Shown: piece by piece, positions 37,830-46,323 of the stretch | Numbering within the stretch: position 1 is the stretch's first letter | Layout of the letters: the number at the start of each line of letters is the position of its first letter | Program-made: the position numbers and the translations under genes | Assembly (NCBI GenBank): GCA_002842575.1 | Contig: PHDJ01000008.1 | Coordinates: 1-64,000, forward strand | DNA: 64,000 nt | Source: Bacteroidetes bacterium HGW-Bacteroidetes-2 | GTDB lineage: Bacteria; Bacteroidota; Bacteroidia; Flavobacteriales; Flavobacteriaceae | Direction: 5' to 3' | Notes under the pieces: generated by a model | The model's input: the letters and a program-made list of their open reading frames with translations, nothing else | Told to the model about the DNA's origin: nothing | Database searches by the model: none

Positions 37830-38783
37830 ATGATATCTAAAACAGTAGCTTTTTTTTCTCTAATTTTTTTAATAACTTCTTGCGTATCTTCTAAAGTTTT
37901 TGAAGATTTAAAGCAAGATAATCAAGCCCTTAAAGCCGAAAACCAAGCCTTAATGTCACAGTTAGACGGCAAACAAGGTAATGTTGATTCCTATACATTA
38001 GCCACAGTACAAAAGCAATATGAACAACTAAAAACAGAAAGAGACCAACTAGCTTTAGACTATGCCGCTACTCAAAACAATTTAAAACGATTACAGGATT
38101 CTTACGACGCTCTAGAAGCAAATAGTTCTGAAAATCTTACTGGCAATTTAGCATTAAACAGAGAATTGCTTACCAAACTGGAAGAAAAAGAAAAAGCACT
38201 TGCCAGAGAAAGTGGCCGATTAGAAAAACTACAAAAGGATTTAGCAGCACGGTCTAACAGGGTTAATGAATTAGAAGGAATTTTAGCTGCTAAGGACGCG
38301 CAGATGCATGCATTAAAAGAAGCCATCTCTACAGCATTAACTAATTTTGAAGGCAAAGGACTTACCGTTGTGCAGCGCGATGGTAAGGTGTACGTGTCCA
38401 TGGAAAACAAATTGCTTTTTGAAAGTGGAAGTTGGGCAGTAAACAACAACGGAAGACAAGCCGTTATGCAGCTTGGGGGTGTTTTAGCCCAAAACCCCGA
38501 AATAGCCGTATTGATAGAAGGGCATACCGATAATGTGCCATACGGCGGAAGTGGACCACTACAAGACAACTGGGATTTGTCCACAAAAAGAGCAACAGCC
38601 ATAGTAACGATACTTTCAGAAAATAATGCCATATTAAAAGAAAACCTCACAGCAGCCGGACGTGGGCAATATGCACCAATAGCTAACAATAACTCTGCTG
38701 AAGGAAAAGCAAAAAACCGAAGAATTGAAGTGATATTAACCCCCAAGCTAGACGAAATTAGTAAATTATTAAATGAACTTTAA
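37830..38783 (+). CDS. OmpA-family lipoprotein with coiled coil
   Basis: 317 residues. Lipoprotein signal (FFSLIFLITSCVS, lipid Cys18), a long coiled coil over about 25-165, and a C-terminal OmpA peptidoglycan-binding domain (about 185-305) with IEGHTDNVPYGG and NRRIEVILTPKLDE. It should tether the outer membrane to the cell wall. Its last 11 bp overlap the aldo/keto reductase gene. Confidence 0.93.
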   Translation: MISKTVAFFSLIFLITSCVSSKVFEDLKQDNQALKAENQALMSQLDGKQGNVDSYTLATVQKQYEQLKTERDQLALDYAATQNNLKRLQDSYDALEANSSENLTGNLALNRELLTKLEEKEKALARESGRLEKLQKDLAARSNRVNELEGILAAKDAQMHALKEAISTALTNFEGKGLTVVQRDGKVYVSMENKLLFESGSWAVNNNGRQAVMQLGGVLAQNPEIAVLIEGHTDNVPYGGSGPLQDNWDLSTKRATAIVTILSENNAILKENLTAAGRGQYAPIANNNSAEGKAKNRRIEVILTPKLDEISKLLNEL

Positions 38784-39807
38784 AACACTCCCAAATTCAG
38801 ACCTAAAAATAAGTGAACTTGGTCTAGGCACAATGACCTGGGGTCAACAAAACAATCAGGAGGAAGCCCACGATCAATTAAATTTTGCATTAGAAAACGG
38901 CATCAACTTTATAGACACCGCCGAAATGTATTCCATACCCGGGCGAAAAGAAACGCAGGGCAGTACAGAAACCATTATTGGCAATTGGTTGGCTACATCA
39001 GGAAAACGAAAAGATATTATTTTAGCTTCTAAAATAGCTGGACCAAGCAGAAATTTTGATCATATCCGCACTAATTTAAATTTTTCTAAAAAATCCTTAA
39101 ACGAAGCTATAACTAAAAGTTTAAAACGATTACAGACAGAGTATTTAGACCTCTACCAACTGCATTGGCCAGAGCGCAATACCAATTATTTTGGACAACG
39201 CGATTATCAGCACAATACCAAAGAACTTTGGAAAGATAATTTTGCAGAAGTACTAGATAATTTGAATCATTTTGTTAAAGAAGGAAAAATAAGATACCTC
39301 GGTGTTTCAAACGAAGGGCCTTATGGTTTAATGCGTTATATAGAAGAAACCCGTAAAAGAGATATCAAAATAAGTAGCCTTCAAAATCCGTTTAATTTAC
39401 TAAACAGAAAGGACGAAATAGGGATAACTGAAATTTTGCATCGGGAAAACATAGGCTATCTTGCCTATTCCCCATTGGGTTTTGGGCAACTTACTGGTAA
39501 ATATTTAGAAGAAACGCCAAAAAACTCCAGAGTAACCTTGTTTCCTAATTACAATAGATACCATAAGGAAAATGGCTTTAAAGCAACTAGAAGATATAAT
39601 GATTTGGCAAAAGCACACGGAATATCACTTACCCACATGGCATTGGCTTTTATAAGACAACAGGCGTTTGTTTCGAGTACAATTATTGGGGCAACCTCTA
39701 TGAAGCAAATAAAAGAAAATATAGAAAGTAGTAACGTAATGCTATCGGAAGTAATTTTAGATGAAATTCGTACCATTCATGAAGCCATACCCAATCCAGC
39801 ACCTTAA
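38773..39807 (+). CDS. Aldo/keto reductase (Tas-like)
   Basis: 344 residues. Catalytic tetrad visible: Asp48 and Tyr53 (FIDTAEMY), Lys87 (LASKIAG), His131 (LYQLHWPER). The RYLGVSNEGPYGL and late SSTIIGATSMKQI segments are the NADPH-binding part. The long loop after QLHWPERNTNYFGQRDY is typical of the Tas/YajO group. Cytosolic NADPH-dependent reduction of carbonyls; substrate unknown. Start overlaps the OmpA gene by 11 bp. Confidence 0.93.
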   Translation: MNFKTLPNSDLKISELGLGTMTWGQQNNQEEAHDQLNFALENGINFIDTAEMYSIPGRKETQGSTETIIGNWLATSGKRKDIILASKIAGPSRNFDHIRTNLNFSKKSLNEAITKSLKRLQTEYLDLYQLHWPERNTNYFGQRDYQHNTKELWKDNFAEVLDNLNHFVKEGKIRYLGVSNEGPYGLMRYIEETRKRDIKISSLQNPFNLLNRKDEIGITEILHRENIGYLAYSPLGFGQLTGKYLEETPKNSRVTLFPNYNRYHKENGFKATRRYNDLAKAHGISLTHMALAFIRQQAFVSSTIIGATSMKQIKENIESSNVMLSEVILDEIRTIHEAIPNPAP

Positions 39808-39829
39808 AAGTTACTAGAAAAAATTTGTG

Positions 39830-39837
39830 TATCTTTG
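39830..39837 (+). promoter_or_regulatory. Likely -7 promoter box before the 39862 gene
   Basis: TATCTTTG fits TAnnTTTG, 24 bases before the ATG at 39862. No -33 TTG at normal distance. Confidence 0.45.
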
Positions 39838-39861
39838 AACGTTAACCACTAAATTTAACCA

Positions 39862-40500
39862 ATGAAAAAACCTCTTTTAGTCTTGGTGTTTACCGCCCTA
39901 ATAATTTCTTGTACGTCCAAGCCCAAAGAAGAAGCAGAAATTATGCCGGCACCACAAGAAACAAAAATAACGGAAGAAATTAAAAACACAGGGGCAAAGG
40001 AATTTTGGAAAAATTTAAAAGCTCTTTGTGGAAAAACATTTGAAGGCAAACTCCTAAATGCTCCAACAAATGATGATTTTGCAGGAAAAAAATTAGTGAT
40101 GCACCTACTTTCTTGTGATGACAAAACCATTTTAATTCCCTTTAATGTGGGAGACAATTTATCTAGAACCTGGATATTTACCTATAAAAAAGGACGAATT
40201 GAGCTAAAACACGATCACCGCATGCAGGATGGTACAAACGATGAGGTAACCATGTATGGTGGCACTACTACAAACTCTGGAATGGCTACCATGCAAATGT
40301 TTCCAGCAGATCAAGAAACCATTGAGGTCATTCCAGCAGCGTTTTCAAATGCTTGGTGGGTTACTATAGACAGCACTGCTTTTACCTACAACTTACATAG
40401 AATGGGTACAGATAGAATATTTACGGTTTCATTTGATCTTACTAAAGAAATAGAAAAACCCGCACCATCTTGGGGGTGGGAAGATTTTAGAAAAGAATAA
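39862..40500 (+). CDS. Conserved lipoprotein, function unknown
   Basis: 212 residues with lipoprotein signal (PLLVLVFTALIISCTSK, lipid Cys17). The body has a conserved flow: AKEFWKNLKALCGKTFEGKL, then DDKTILIPFNVGDNLSRTW, HDHRMQDGTNDEVTMYGG and WWVTIDSTAFTYNLHRMG. I recognise it as a recurring secreted protein of Bacteroidota but know no function. It has its own -7 box and ends where the accessory scar begins. Confidence 0.75.
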   Translation: MKKPLLVLVFTALIISCTSKPKEEAEIMPAPQETKITEEIKNTGAKEFWKNLKALCGKTFEGKLLNAPTNDDFAGKKLVMHLLSCDDKTILIPFNVGDNLSRTWIFTYKKGRIELKHDHRMQDGTNDEVTMYGGTTTNSGMATMQMFPADQETIEVIPAAFSNAWWVTIDSTAFTYNLHRMGTDRIFTVSFDLTKEIEKPAPSWGWEDFRKE

Positions 40501-40583
40501 TGTTTTAAAATTGCTTTAACCCATTTTCAGAGAAACTTACATTAACACATCCATCAAGTAAAGAATCACTTCTCGAAAAAAGT

Positions 40584-40688
40584 TCAGGACATGCTATAGT
40601 TCCTAGCCACAAAATCATACATTTCCACTCCAAACTCGTTTTGTAACTCTTTGCCGTTGTACTTGTACTTATATAATCCTATGATACA
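40584..40688 (-). pseudogene. RHS-repeat core-domain remnant
   Basis: The minus strand reads YKYKYNGKELQNEFGVEMYD followed by FVARNYSMS and a TGA at 40584-40586. YNGKEL(Q)DELGLNxYDYGARxYD is the hallmark of the RHS repeat-associated core domain, which ends just before the variable toxin part of Bacteroidota RHS proteins. Only about 35 residues remain, the sequence stops where GRW and DPLAE should follow, and there is no start, so it is debris. Confidence 0.8.
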
Positions 40689-41024
40689 TTACTGATTTTC
40701 ACTTTTTTTTATTTTTCTGCGGTCATAGATTTGCATAGTTATTAACGTATCTAAATCCTTTCTCTTCAATTTCAAATCAAGTGTGCCTGATTTTTTTTAT
40801 AAGGTATCACCCACTTCTATAAATTCATATAATCCTCTCATAACAAAACTAAAAATTATAGTGTGTTCATTATTTTCTTGTTTAATAACCACAGTCCGGT
40901 AATCGTGTTGCTTTTTGTCAATAAATTTATTAATTACATCACCAGAGTATTCATCTTTCACATAATAATCAGGTGGATCTATACTTGTTATTTCTAAAAC
41001 TTTATTTGTAAATAAATAAATAAA
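40689..41024 (-). pseudogene. Stop-interrupted small ORF beside the RHS remnant
   Basis: The minus frame from 41024 gives LFTNKVLEITSIDPPDYYVK, then KDEYSGDVINKF, EFIEVGDTL, a TAA at 40797-40799, and continues in the same frame as KKSGTLDLKLKRKDLDT to a TAA at 40689-40691. No ATG precedes the first part. The sense of the text across the stop (EVGDTL-KKSGTLDLKLKR) suggests one ancestral small protein with a nonsense change. Such small proteins often accompany RHS genes in Bacteroidota and may be immunity-like; that is inference. It is in the same frame as the RHS remnant. Confidence 0.6.
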
Positions 41025-41208
41025 TTATAACGGAACCTATCAAGATTATTATAAATATAATAAATTAGATATATGCTTTTTTCATAATGAAAAAAGGTAT
41101 TCACTTGAATTCATTTTTTTTCCCACGCGGCAGGCTGACTCTTTCGCTAAAACAGCCCACGGGGCTTGTTGTTTATAAAAACTTTTTCAATAATAATTAT
41201 AAAGTAAG

Positions 41209-41235
41209 AAGCTCTCCTGTAAAATAGGAGAGCTT
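41209..41235. terminator. Hairpin upstream of the transposase
   Basis: 10-bp stem AAGCTCTCCT, 7-base loop, complement. Followed by TTAAATA, so only a weak terminator; may belong to the lost RHS locus or guard the insertion element from read-through. Confidence 0.5.
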
Positions 41236-41274
41236 AAATACCAAAACATGGTTGTTAGATAAAAGTAAATTAAA

Positions 41275-41298
41275 AAGAAGCCATTTTTATGGCTTCTT
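41275..41298 (-). terminator. Hairpin with T-run on the minus strand
   Basis: 10-bp stem AAGAAGCCAT, loop TTTT, complement. On the minus strand the stem is followed by TTTTAATTT, typical of an intrinsic terminator. Confidence 0.6.
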
Positions 41299-41338
41299 AA
41301 AAGTTATCGTAATTTAGAGTTACCAAATTCAAAATACG

Positions 41339-42538
41339 ATGAGTAAAAGTACTTATTTTTCCAGTAAATCTGTTTTCGGCCAGCTGATTTCATTAATTGA
41401 TAACAAAAAAATAAAAGATGCAGTTAAAAAACATGATTCTGACAGGTATGTAAAGCGTTTTAAAAGCAACGACCACTTGATAAGTATGCTTTTTTGTTCG
41501 TTTGCCAAGTGTAATTCTCTTCGTGAACTTTTGGGTGCTATGCTTGGATTGTCTGGTAAAACAGAAAGTTGTAAGTTGGGTCATATTTCAAAACGAAGCA
41601 CTTTATCTGATACTAACAAGAATAGAAAGGTTGCGTTTTTTGAAGATATTTATAATATACTATTGTGAGAGTATGGTTTGGTTTTGTCGGACAGCCGAAT
41701 TGGGGATGTTCTAAAAAAACAGGTAAAAATTGTCGATAGCACCACAATAAGCTTGTTTAAAGATATTTTGAGTTGCGTTGAAAGAAAATCAAAAGACGGA
41801 AAAAGTAACGGCGGAATTAAAGTTCATACCGTTATCAATGCTGATGAAAAAGTTCTACGTTTAGTATGGTTTAGCCTAGCCACAACAAACGACCATAACT
41901 TTTTAAAAAAGTTAAAATGTGATGATAATACTATTTATGTTTTTGAAAAAGGATACAATGATCATAAGGCTTTCAAGCATTTTACAAACAATAAAACAGG
42001 ATTTGTAGCCCGAATAAAAGACAATGCGGTTTACAAAGAATTAGAAATTAAAGAAGTTTCTGATAATATTCACAATGGTGTTTTGCGGGATGAAATTATT
42101 GAAATTGAGGTTAAAGAAGGATTAATAATCTCAAAATTGAAAGTCAGAAAAGTAAGTTTTTACGATAGAGAAAAATAAAAGAGAATTTGAGTTTATCACT
42201 AATTTATTTGAATTAAGGGCTGATTTAGTAGCTGCTCTGTATAAAATAAGATGGCAAATTGAGTTGCTTTTCAAGCAGCTCAAACACAATTTTCCTTTGA
42301 GATATTCTCTAGGAGACAACGAAAATGCCATCAAAATACAGATATATTGTGTTTTGATAGTCAATTTGCTGATAGCCGTAATAAAAAAGAGGTTAAAAGG
42401 AGTTGGGCATTTTCAAACGTGGTTATTTTTTGCAAAATCCATCTTTTCAATTATATTCAATGGATGAAATTTTTAGAAAACCCAGAAAAAGACTATATTA
42501 TTGATAAAGCTGAAATAGAACAACTGTCATTTTTATGA
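41339..42538 (+). pseudogene. IS4-family transposase, broken by a stop and two frameshifts
   Basis: The parts join to one IS4-type transposase of about 400 residues. An N-terminal DUF4372-like region (STYFSSKSVFGQLISLI; LGHISKRSTLSD) ends at an in-frame TGA at 41666-41668. The same frame resumes with LVLSDSRIGDVLKKQ and VDSTTISLFKDIL (first DDE Asp). The second acidic motif reads VFEKGYNDH, with Glu where DKGY is usual. A shift at about 42170 leads into FEFITNLFELRADLV and KIRWQIELLFKQLKHNFPL (DDE Glu), and a second shift near 42395 restores the first frame for RSWAFSNVV and MKFLENPEKD. Terminal inverted repeats could not be identified. Confidence 0.9.
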
Positions 42539-42594
42539 TGCCTTGTTTTAAAAATTGAGAAATTGAAAAAAATTAAATAACTGAATAACAATTA

Positions 42595-42630
42595 GATAAA
42601 AAATAAAAATAGCTATTTTTATTTTTTATC
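42595..42630. terminator. Perfect 36-bp palindrome, probable sdh terminator
   Basis: Left arm GATAAAAAATAAAAATAG (42595-42612) and its exact complement (42613-42630) with no spacer. It lies 17 bp after the sdhB stop on the minus strand and also just after the transposase remnant, so it could stop transcription from either side. Only TAGCTA in the centre and the outer G/C are not A/T-type, so its stability is modest. Confidence 0.65.
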
Positions 42631-42646
42631 GGATATTAATGATTTT

Positions 42647-43393
42647 CTATCCTTTCAAACTGGCACTTAAATACTCGCGATTCATTCGGGCAATATTTTC
42701 TAGTGAAATACCTTTAGGACACTCTATTTCACATGCTCCAGTATTGGTACAATTACCAAATCCTTCATCATCCATTTGTCTCACCATATTTAGCACCCTG
42801 TCAGCGGCTTCTATTCTTCCTTGTGGTAATAAAGCAAACTGCGATACTTTGGCAGAAACAAATAACATGGCAGATGCATTTTTACAGGCTGCTACACAAG
42901 CGCCACAGCCAATACAGGTTGCGGCATCAAATGCCATATCTGCATTGTGTTTGTTAATAGGAATTGCATTCGCATCTACGGTGTTGCCAGAGGTGTTTAT
43001 GGAAATAAATCCTCCTGCATGCTGTATTCTGTCAAACGCAGATCTATCTACTACCAAATCTTTTATTACTGGAAATGCTTTTGCTCTAAAGGGCTCAATA
43101 AAAATAGTATCGCCATCTTTAAACATACGCATATGCAGCTGGCAAGTGGTAATTCCTGTGTCCGGACCGTGGGGTTCACCATTAATTTGTAAGGAGCAAG
43201 ATCCACAAATTCCTTCTCTGCAATCATGGTCAAAAGCTACGGGATCTTCTCCTTTATTATTTAATTGCTCATTCAGCATGTCTATCATATCCAAAAAGGA
43301 CATATCGGGAGAGACGTCATCGATTTTATACGTTACTATTTTTCCTTTTGTTTTGGCATCTGCTTGACGCCATATTTTGAGTGTAAGATTCAT
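42647..43393 (-). CDS. sdhB: Succinate dehydrogenase/fumarate reductase iron-sulfur subunit
   Basis: 248 residues. The [2Fe-2S] ligands are in [15 protein letters not shown], the [4Fe-4S] ligands in [11 protein letters not shown] with a distal CP in CEIECPKGI, and the [3Fe-4S] ligands in the [11 protein letters not shown] region. It passes electrons between the FAD subunit and the membrane quinone site. It follows sdhA by 71 bp and ends before the 36-bp palindrome. Confidence 0.96.
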   Translation of the reverse strand: MNLTLKIWRQADAKTKGKIVTYKIDDVSPDMSFLDMIDMLNEQLNNKGEDPVAFDHDCREGICGSCSLQINGEPHGPDTGITTCQLHMRMFKDGDTIFIEPFRAKAFPVIKDLVVDRSAFDRIQHAGGFISINTSGNTVDANAIPINKHNADMAFDAATCIGCGACVAACKNASAMLFVSAKVSQFALLPQGRIEAADRVLNMVRQMDDEGFGNCTNTGACEIECPKGISLENIARMNREYLSASLKG

Positions 43394-43464
43394 TTTTTTT
43401 AGATTTTAATAAGGAGAAGAAAGCAGGTGGATTTTAGCACATCTAACCTCTATCTTTTCCAATC

Positions 43465-45468
43465 TTATTTATAGCTCCTAGTAACCAATTTAATGTTTTC
43501 AAAATGTAATTCTTCTTTATGTAAAATCGCCTCGCTTGGTTTTCCTTTGTATTCCCATGCGGCTACATAAGCAAAATTTTCATCGTCACGCAATGCTTCG
43601 CCGTCTTCGGTTTGATACTCTTCTCTGTAATGACCGCCACAAGATTCATTTCTATGTAATGCATCTTTTGCAAAAAGTTCGCCTAATTCTAAGAAATCAG
43701 CTACCCGCAATGCTTTTTCTAATTCCTGATTAAAACTATTTGGGTTTCCTGGAACTTTTACGTCTTTATAAAACGCTTCTCGCAATGCGGCAATTTCAAC
43801 GATAGCTTCGTTTAATCGTTCTGCATTTCTTGCCATTCCTACCTTATCCCACATTATTTTCCCTAATTTTTTGTGAAAATAATCTACTGTTTTAGTTCCT
43901 TTGTTATTGGATAAATGTTCAATTTGCGATTTTACAAGGTTTTCTGCGGCTGCAAATTCGGGTAAATTTGTCGAGATTGGCCCGGTACGTATGTCGTTGG
44001 CTAAATAATTTCCAATGGTATATGGCAATACAAAATAGCCATCTGCTAAGCCCTGCATTAGTGCAGAGGCTCCTAGTCGATTTGCTCCGTGATCAGAGAA
44101 ATTTGCTTCGCCTATGGCGTAGCAGCCTTCCACTGTGGTCATTAAGTTGTAATCTACCCAAATACCACCCATCGTGTAATGCACAGCTGGATAAATCATC
44201 ATGGGGGTTTCATATGGATTTTGATCTACAATTTTTTCATACATCTGAAAAAGATTTCCATACTTGTTTTCTATGACTTCTTTGCCTAATTTTTCAACTA
44301 ATTTGGTGTCATTTTCATCCAAATGCCGTATTCTTGCCTGCTCTTTTCCATACCTCACAAAGGAAGTTGCAAAATCTAAATACACAGCTTCACCTGTTTT
44401 GTTTACACCAAATCCGGCATCACAACGCTCTTTTGCGGCTCTTGAGGCTACATCACGAGGCACCAGATTACCATAGGAAGGATAACGTCTTTCTAAGTAG
44501 TAATCTCTATCTTTTTCGGCCAATTCTGTTGGGTTTAATTTTCCTTCGCGAATGGATTTAGCATCTTCTAAATTTTTTGGCACCCAAATTCTTCCATCGT
44601 TTCTTAAGGATTCTGACATCAACGTCAATTTTGATTGATGCTCTCCAGAAACTGGAATACAAGTTGGATGGATTTGTGTATAACAAGGGTTGGCAAAATA
44701 AGCTCCTTTTTTGTGAATTTTCCATGCGGCTGTGGCATTGCTTCCCATCGCATTTGTGGATAAGTAAAAAACATTTGCATAACCACCAGAGCCAATTACT
44801 ACAGCGTGTGCAGAATGTCTTTCAATTTCACCAGTTACTAAATTTCTGGCAATAATGCCTCTTGCTTTGCCGTCAACAACTACTAAATCTAGCATTTCAT
44901 GACGGTTGTACATTTTTATTTTTCCGCGACCTATTTGTCTGTTCATCGCAGAATAGGCGCCTAGTAATAACTGTTGCCCGGTTTGCCCTTTGGCATAAAA
45001 GGTTCTCGATACTAGCACACCACCAAATGAGCGATTGTCTAATAATCCTCCATACTCTCTGGCAAAAGGAACCCCTTGTGCTACACATTGGTCAATGATA
45101 TTTGCCGATACTTCTGCTAAACGATATACGTTAGATTCGCGTGAGCGGTAATCTCCTCCTTTTACGGTGTCGTAAAAAAGGCGGTAATTTGAGTCACCGT
45201 CTCCTTGATAATTTTTTGCTGCATTTATTCCTCCTTGTGCTGCTATGGAGTGCGCCCTTCTTGGTGAGTCTTGAAAACAAAATGCTTTTACATTGTAGCC
45301 TAATTCGGCTAATGTGGCAGCAGCAGATCCTCCTGCAAGTCCAGTGCCTACTACAATAATGTCAATATTTCGTTTATTGGCAGGATTGACTAAGTGGATT
45401 TTATTTTTATGGTTGGTCCATTTGTCTGCAAGGGAACCTTCGGGAATTTTTGAATCTAATGTTGCCAT
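43465..45468 (-). CDS. sdhA: Succinate dehydrogenase/fumarate reductase flavoprotein subunit
   Basis: 667 residues from the ATG at 45466-45468 (protein starting [11 protein letters not shown]); the longer open frame would start inside sdhC. The FAD fold is [19 protein letters not shown] and the covalent FAD histidine lies in [17 protein letters not shown]. Further active-site text is [14 protein letters not shown] and [12 protein letters not shown]. This is the long Bacteroidota/epsilon-type flavoprotein that works with a single di-heme cytochrome b subunit. Starts 10 bp after the sdhC stop. Confidence 0.96.
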   Translation of the reverse strand: MATLDSKIPEGSLADKWTNHKNKIHLVNPANKRNIDIIVVGTGLAGGSAAATLAELGYNVKAFCFQDSPRRAHSIAAQGGINAAKNYQGDGDSNYRLFYDTVKGGDYRSRESNVYRLAEVSANIIDQCVAQGVPFAREYGGLLDNRSFGGVLVSRTFYAKGQTGQQLLLGAYSAMNRQIGRGKIKMYNRHEMLDLVVVDGKARGIIARNLVTGEIERHSAHAVVIGSGGYANVFYLSTNAMGSNATAAWKIHKKGAYFANPCYTQIHPTCIPVSGEHQSKLTLMSESLRNDGRIWVPKNLEDAKSIREGKLNPTELAEKDRDYYLERRYPSYGNLVPRDVASRAAKERCDAGFGVNKTGEAVYLDFATSFVRYGKEQARIRHLDENDTKLVEKLGKEVIENKYGNLFQMYEKIVDQNPYETPMMIYPAVHYTMGGIWVDYNLMTTVEGCYAIGEANFSDHGANRLGASALMQGLADGYFVLPYTIGNYLANDIRTGPISTNLPEFAAAENLVKSQIEHLSNNKGTKTVDYFHKKLGKIMWDKVGMARNAERLNEAIVEIAALREAFYKDVKVPGNPNSFNQELEKALRVADFLELGELFAKDALHRNESCGGHYREEYQTEDGEALRDDENFAYVAAWEYKGKPSEAILHKEELHFENIKLVTRSYK

Positions 45469-45478
45469 ACTGCTTGTA

Positions 45479-46138
45479 TTACTGATTAAAATGATGAAAA
45501 AGGGCGATAAACACAAACCCTAATGGAATAAGAATAGCAAATGCTACCGTAAATCCTTTAAGCCCTTTAGAGTATTTATTGTTAAAACCAACAGATTGAA
45601 AAGAGGAGGAGAAACCATGGAGTAAGTGTAATGATAATAAAACAAAGGAAATTACATACAATCCTGTGCGCACCGGACTTTCAAACTTAGCTACCATTTC
45701 GCCAAAATAACGGGTGGTATCTTCAGGATGCGATTCTACATATTTGTGTACAATTTCAGGTATCCAAAAGTCATAAAAGTGAAGTCCTAAAAATGCTAAT
45801 ATCACTATGCCAGAATAGATCATGTTTCTGGACATCCAAGAGGAATTTGCCGAACCATTATAGCTGGAATAGGAAATGTCTCGAGCATTTCTATTTCTAA
45901 TTTCTAAAATAAATCCCATTATAAAATGAAATACTACACCAAAAATTAAAATAGGTTGTGCCACAAATTGCACTACTGGGTTTGTTCCCATATAATGAGA
46001 AATGCTATTAAAGGCTTCTGCACTGAAAACCGAAGTAATGTTGATAAAAAAATGTTGTGCTAAAAAGAGAACTAAGAAAAGTCCTGAAAGAGCCATTGCC
46101 ACTTTACGGGCAATAGAAGATTGAATCATTCCGCTCAT
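45479..46138 (-). CDS. sdhC: Succinate dehydrogenase cytochrome b subunit
   Basis: 219 residues with five predicted membrane helices and several histidines in helices ([43 protein letters not shown]), consistent with the di-heme type B cytochrome b558 family. It anchors SdhAB and reduces menaquinone. First gene of sdhCAB; the promoter at 46164-46194 has both boxes. Confidence 0.94.
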   Translation of the reverse strand: MSGMIQSSIARKVAMALSGLFLVLFLAQHFFINITSVFSAEAFNSISHYMGTNPVVQFVAQPILIFGVVFHFIMGFILEIRNRNARDISYSSYNGSANSSWMSRNMIYSGIVILAFLGLHFYDFWIPEIVHKYVESHPEDTTRYFGEMVAKFESPVRTGLYVISFVLLSLHLLHGFSSSFQSVGFNNKYSKGLKGFTVAFAILIPLGFVFIALFHHFNQ

Positions 46139-46163
46139 TGGAAGTTATTTAAAAATATGTACA

Positions 46164-46194
46164 CAAAAATACAAGGATACAAGATGAATAGCAA
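46164..46194 (-). promoter_or_regulatory. sdh operon promoter with -33 and -7 boxes
   Basis: On the minus strand: TTG (46192-46194), 20 bases, then TATTTTTG (46164-46171), matching TTG-N17-23-TAnnTTTG. It lies 25 bases before the sdhC ATG. This is the only promoter in the window where I found both boxes at the right spacing. Confidence 0.7.
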
Positions 46195-46323
46195 ACTTTA
46201 GCCGTTGTTTAAATCCTATTTAGAATTGATATAAAAAAGTATTCTTAATCTGTTTATAGTTTTTATCGTTTTTTTCAAAATTTCGAATAAAGGGTTAAAC
46301 AAACTGTATTCTTATTAATACGG

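Larger units (their letters stand above)
40501..41338. other. Gene-poor accessory scar
   Basis: 838 bp with no intact gene. It holds the two minus-strand remnants (40584-41024), a short GC-rich island with two related 10-mers CCCACGCGGC (41122-41131) and CCCACGGGGC (41156-41165), and two hairpins (41209-41235 and 41275-41298). Upstream is a normal lipoprotein gene and downstream a broken transposase. Confidence 0.75.

Noticed and set aside
40501-41338. tRNA gene or integration site in the gene-poor stretch
   Set aside because: No cloverleaf, TPsiC motif or direct-repeat att pair could be found by eye.
41302-42594. Terminal inverted repeats of the IS element
   Set aside because: Flanks on both sides share only AT-rich similarity; no convincing matching ends or target duplication by eye.
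45469-45516. Longer sdhA start inside sdhC
   Set aside because: Adds residues not seen in the family and overlaps sdhC; ATG at 45468 begins the conserved protein.
42639-45523. Many plus-strand open frames across the sdhB-sdhA region
   Set aside because: They are antisense to highly conserved sdh genes and show low-complexity or Leu/His-rich text with no family match.
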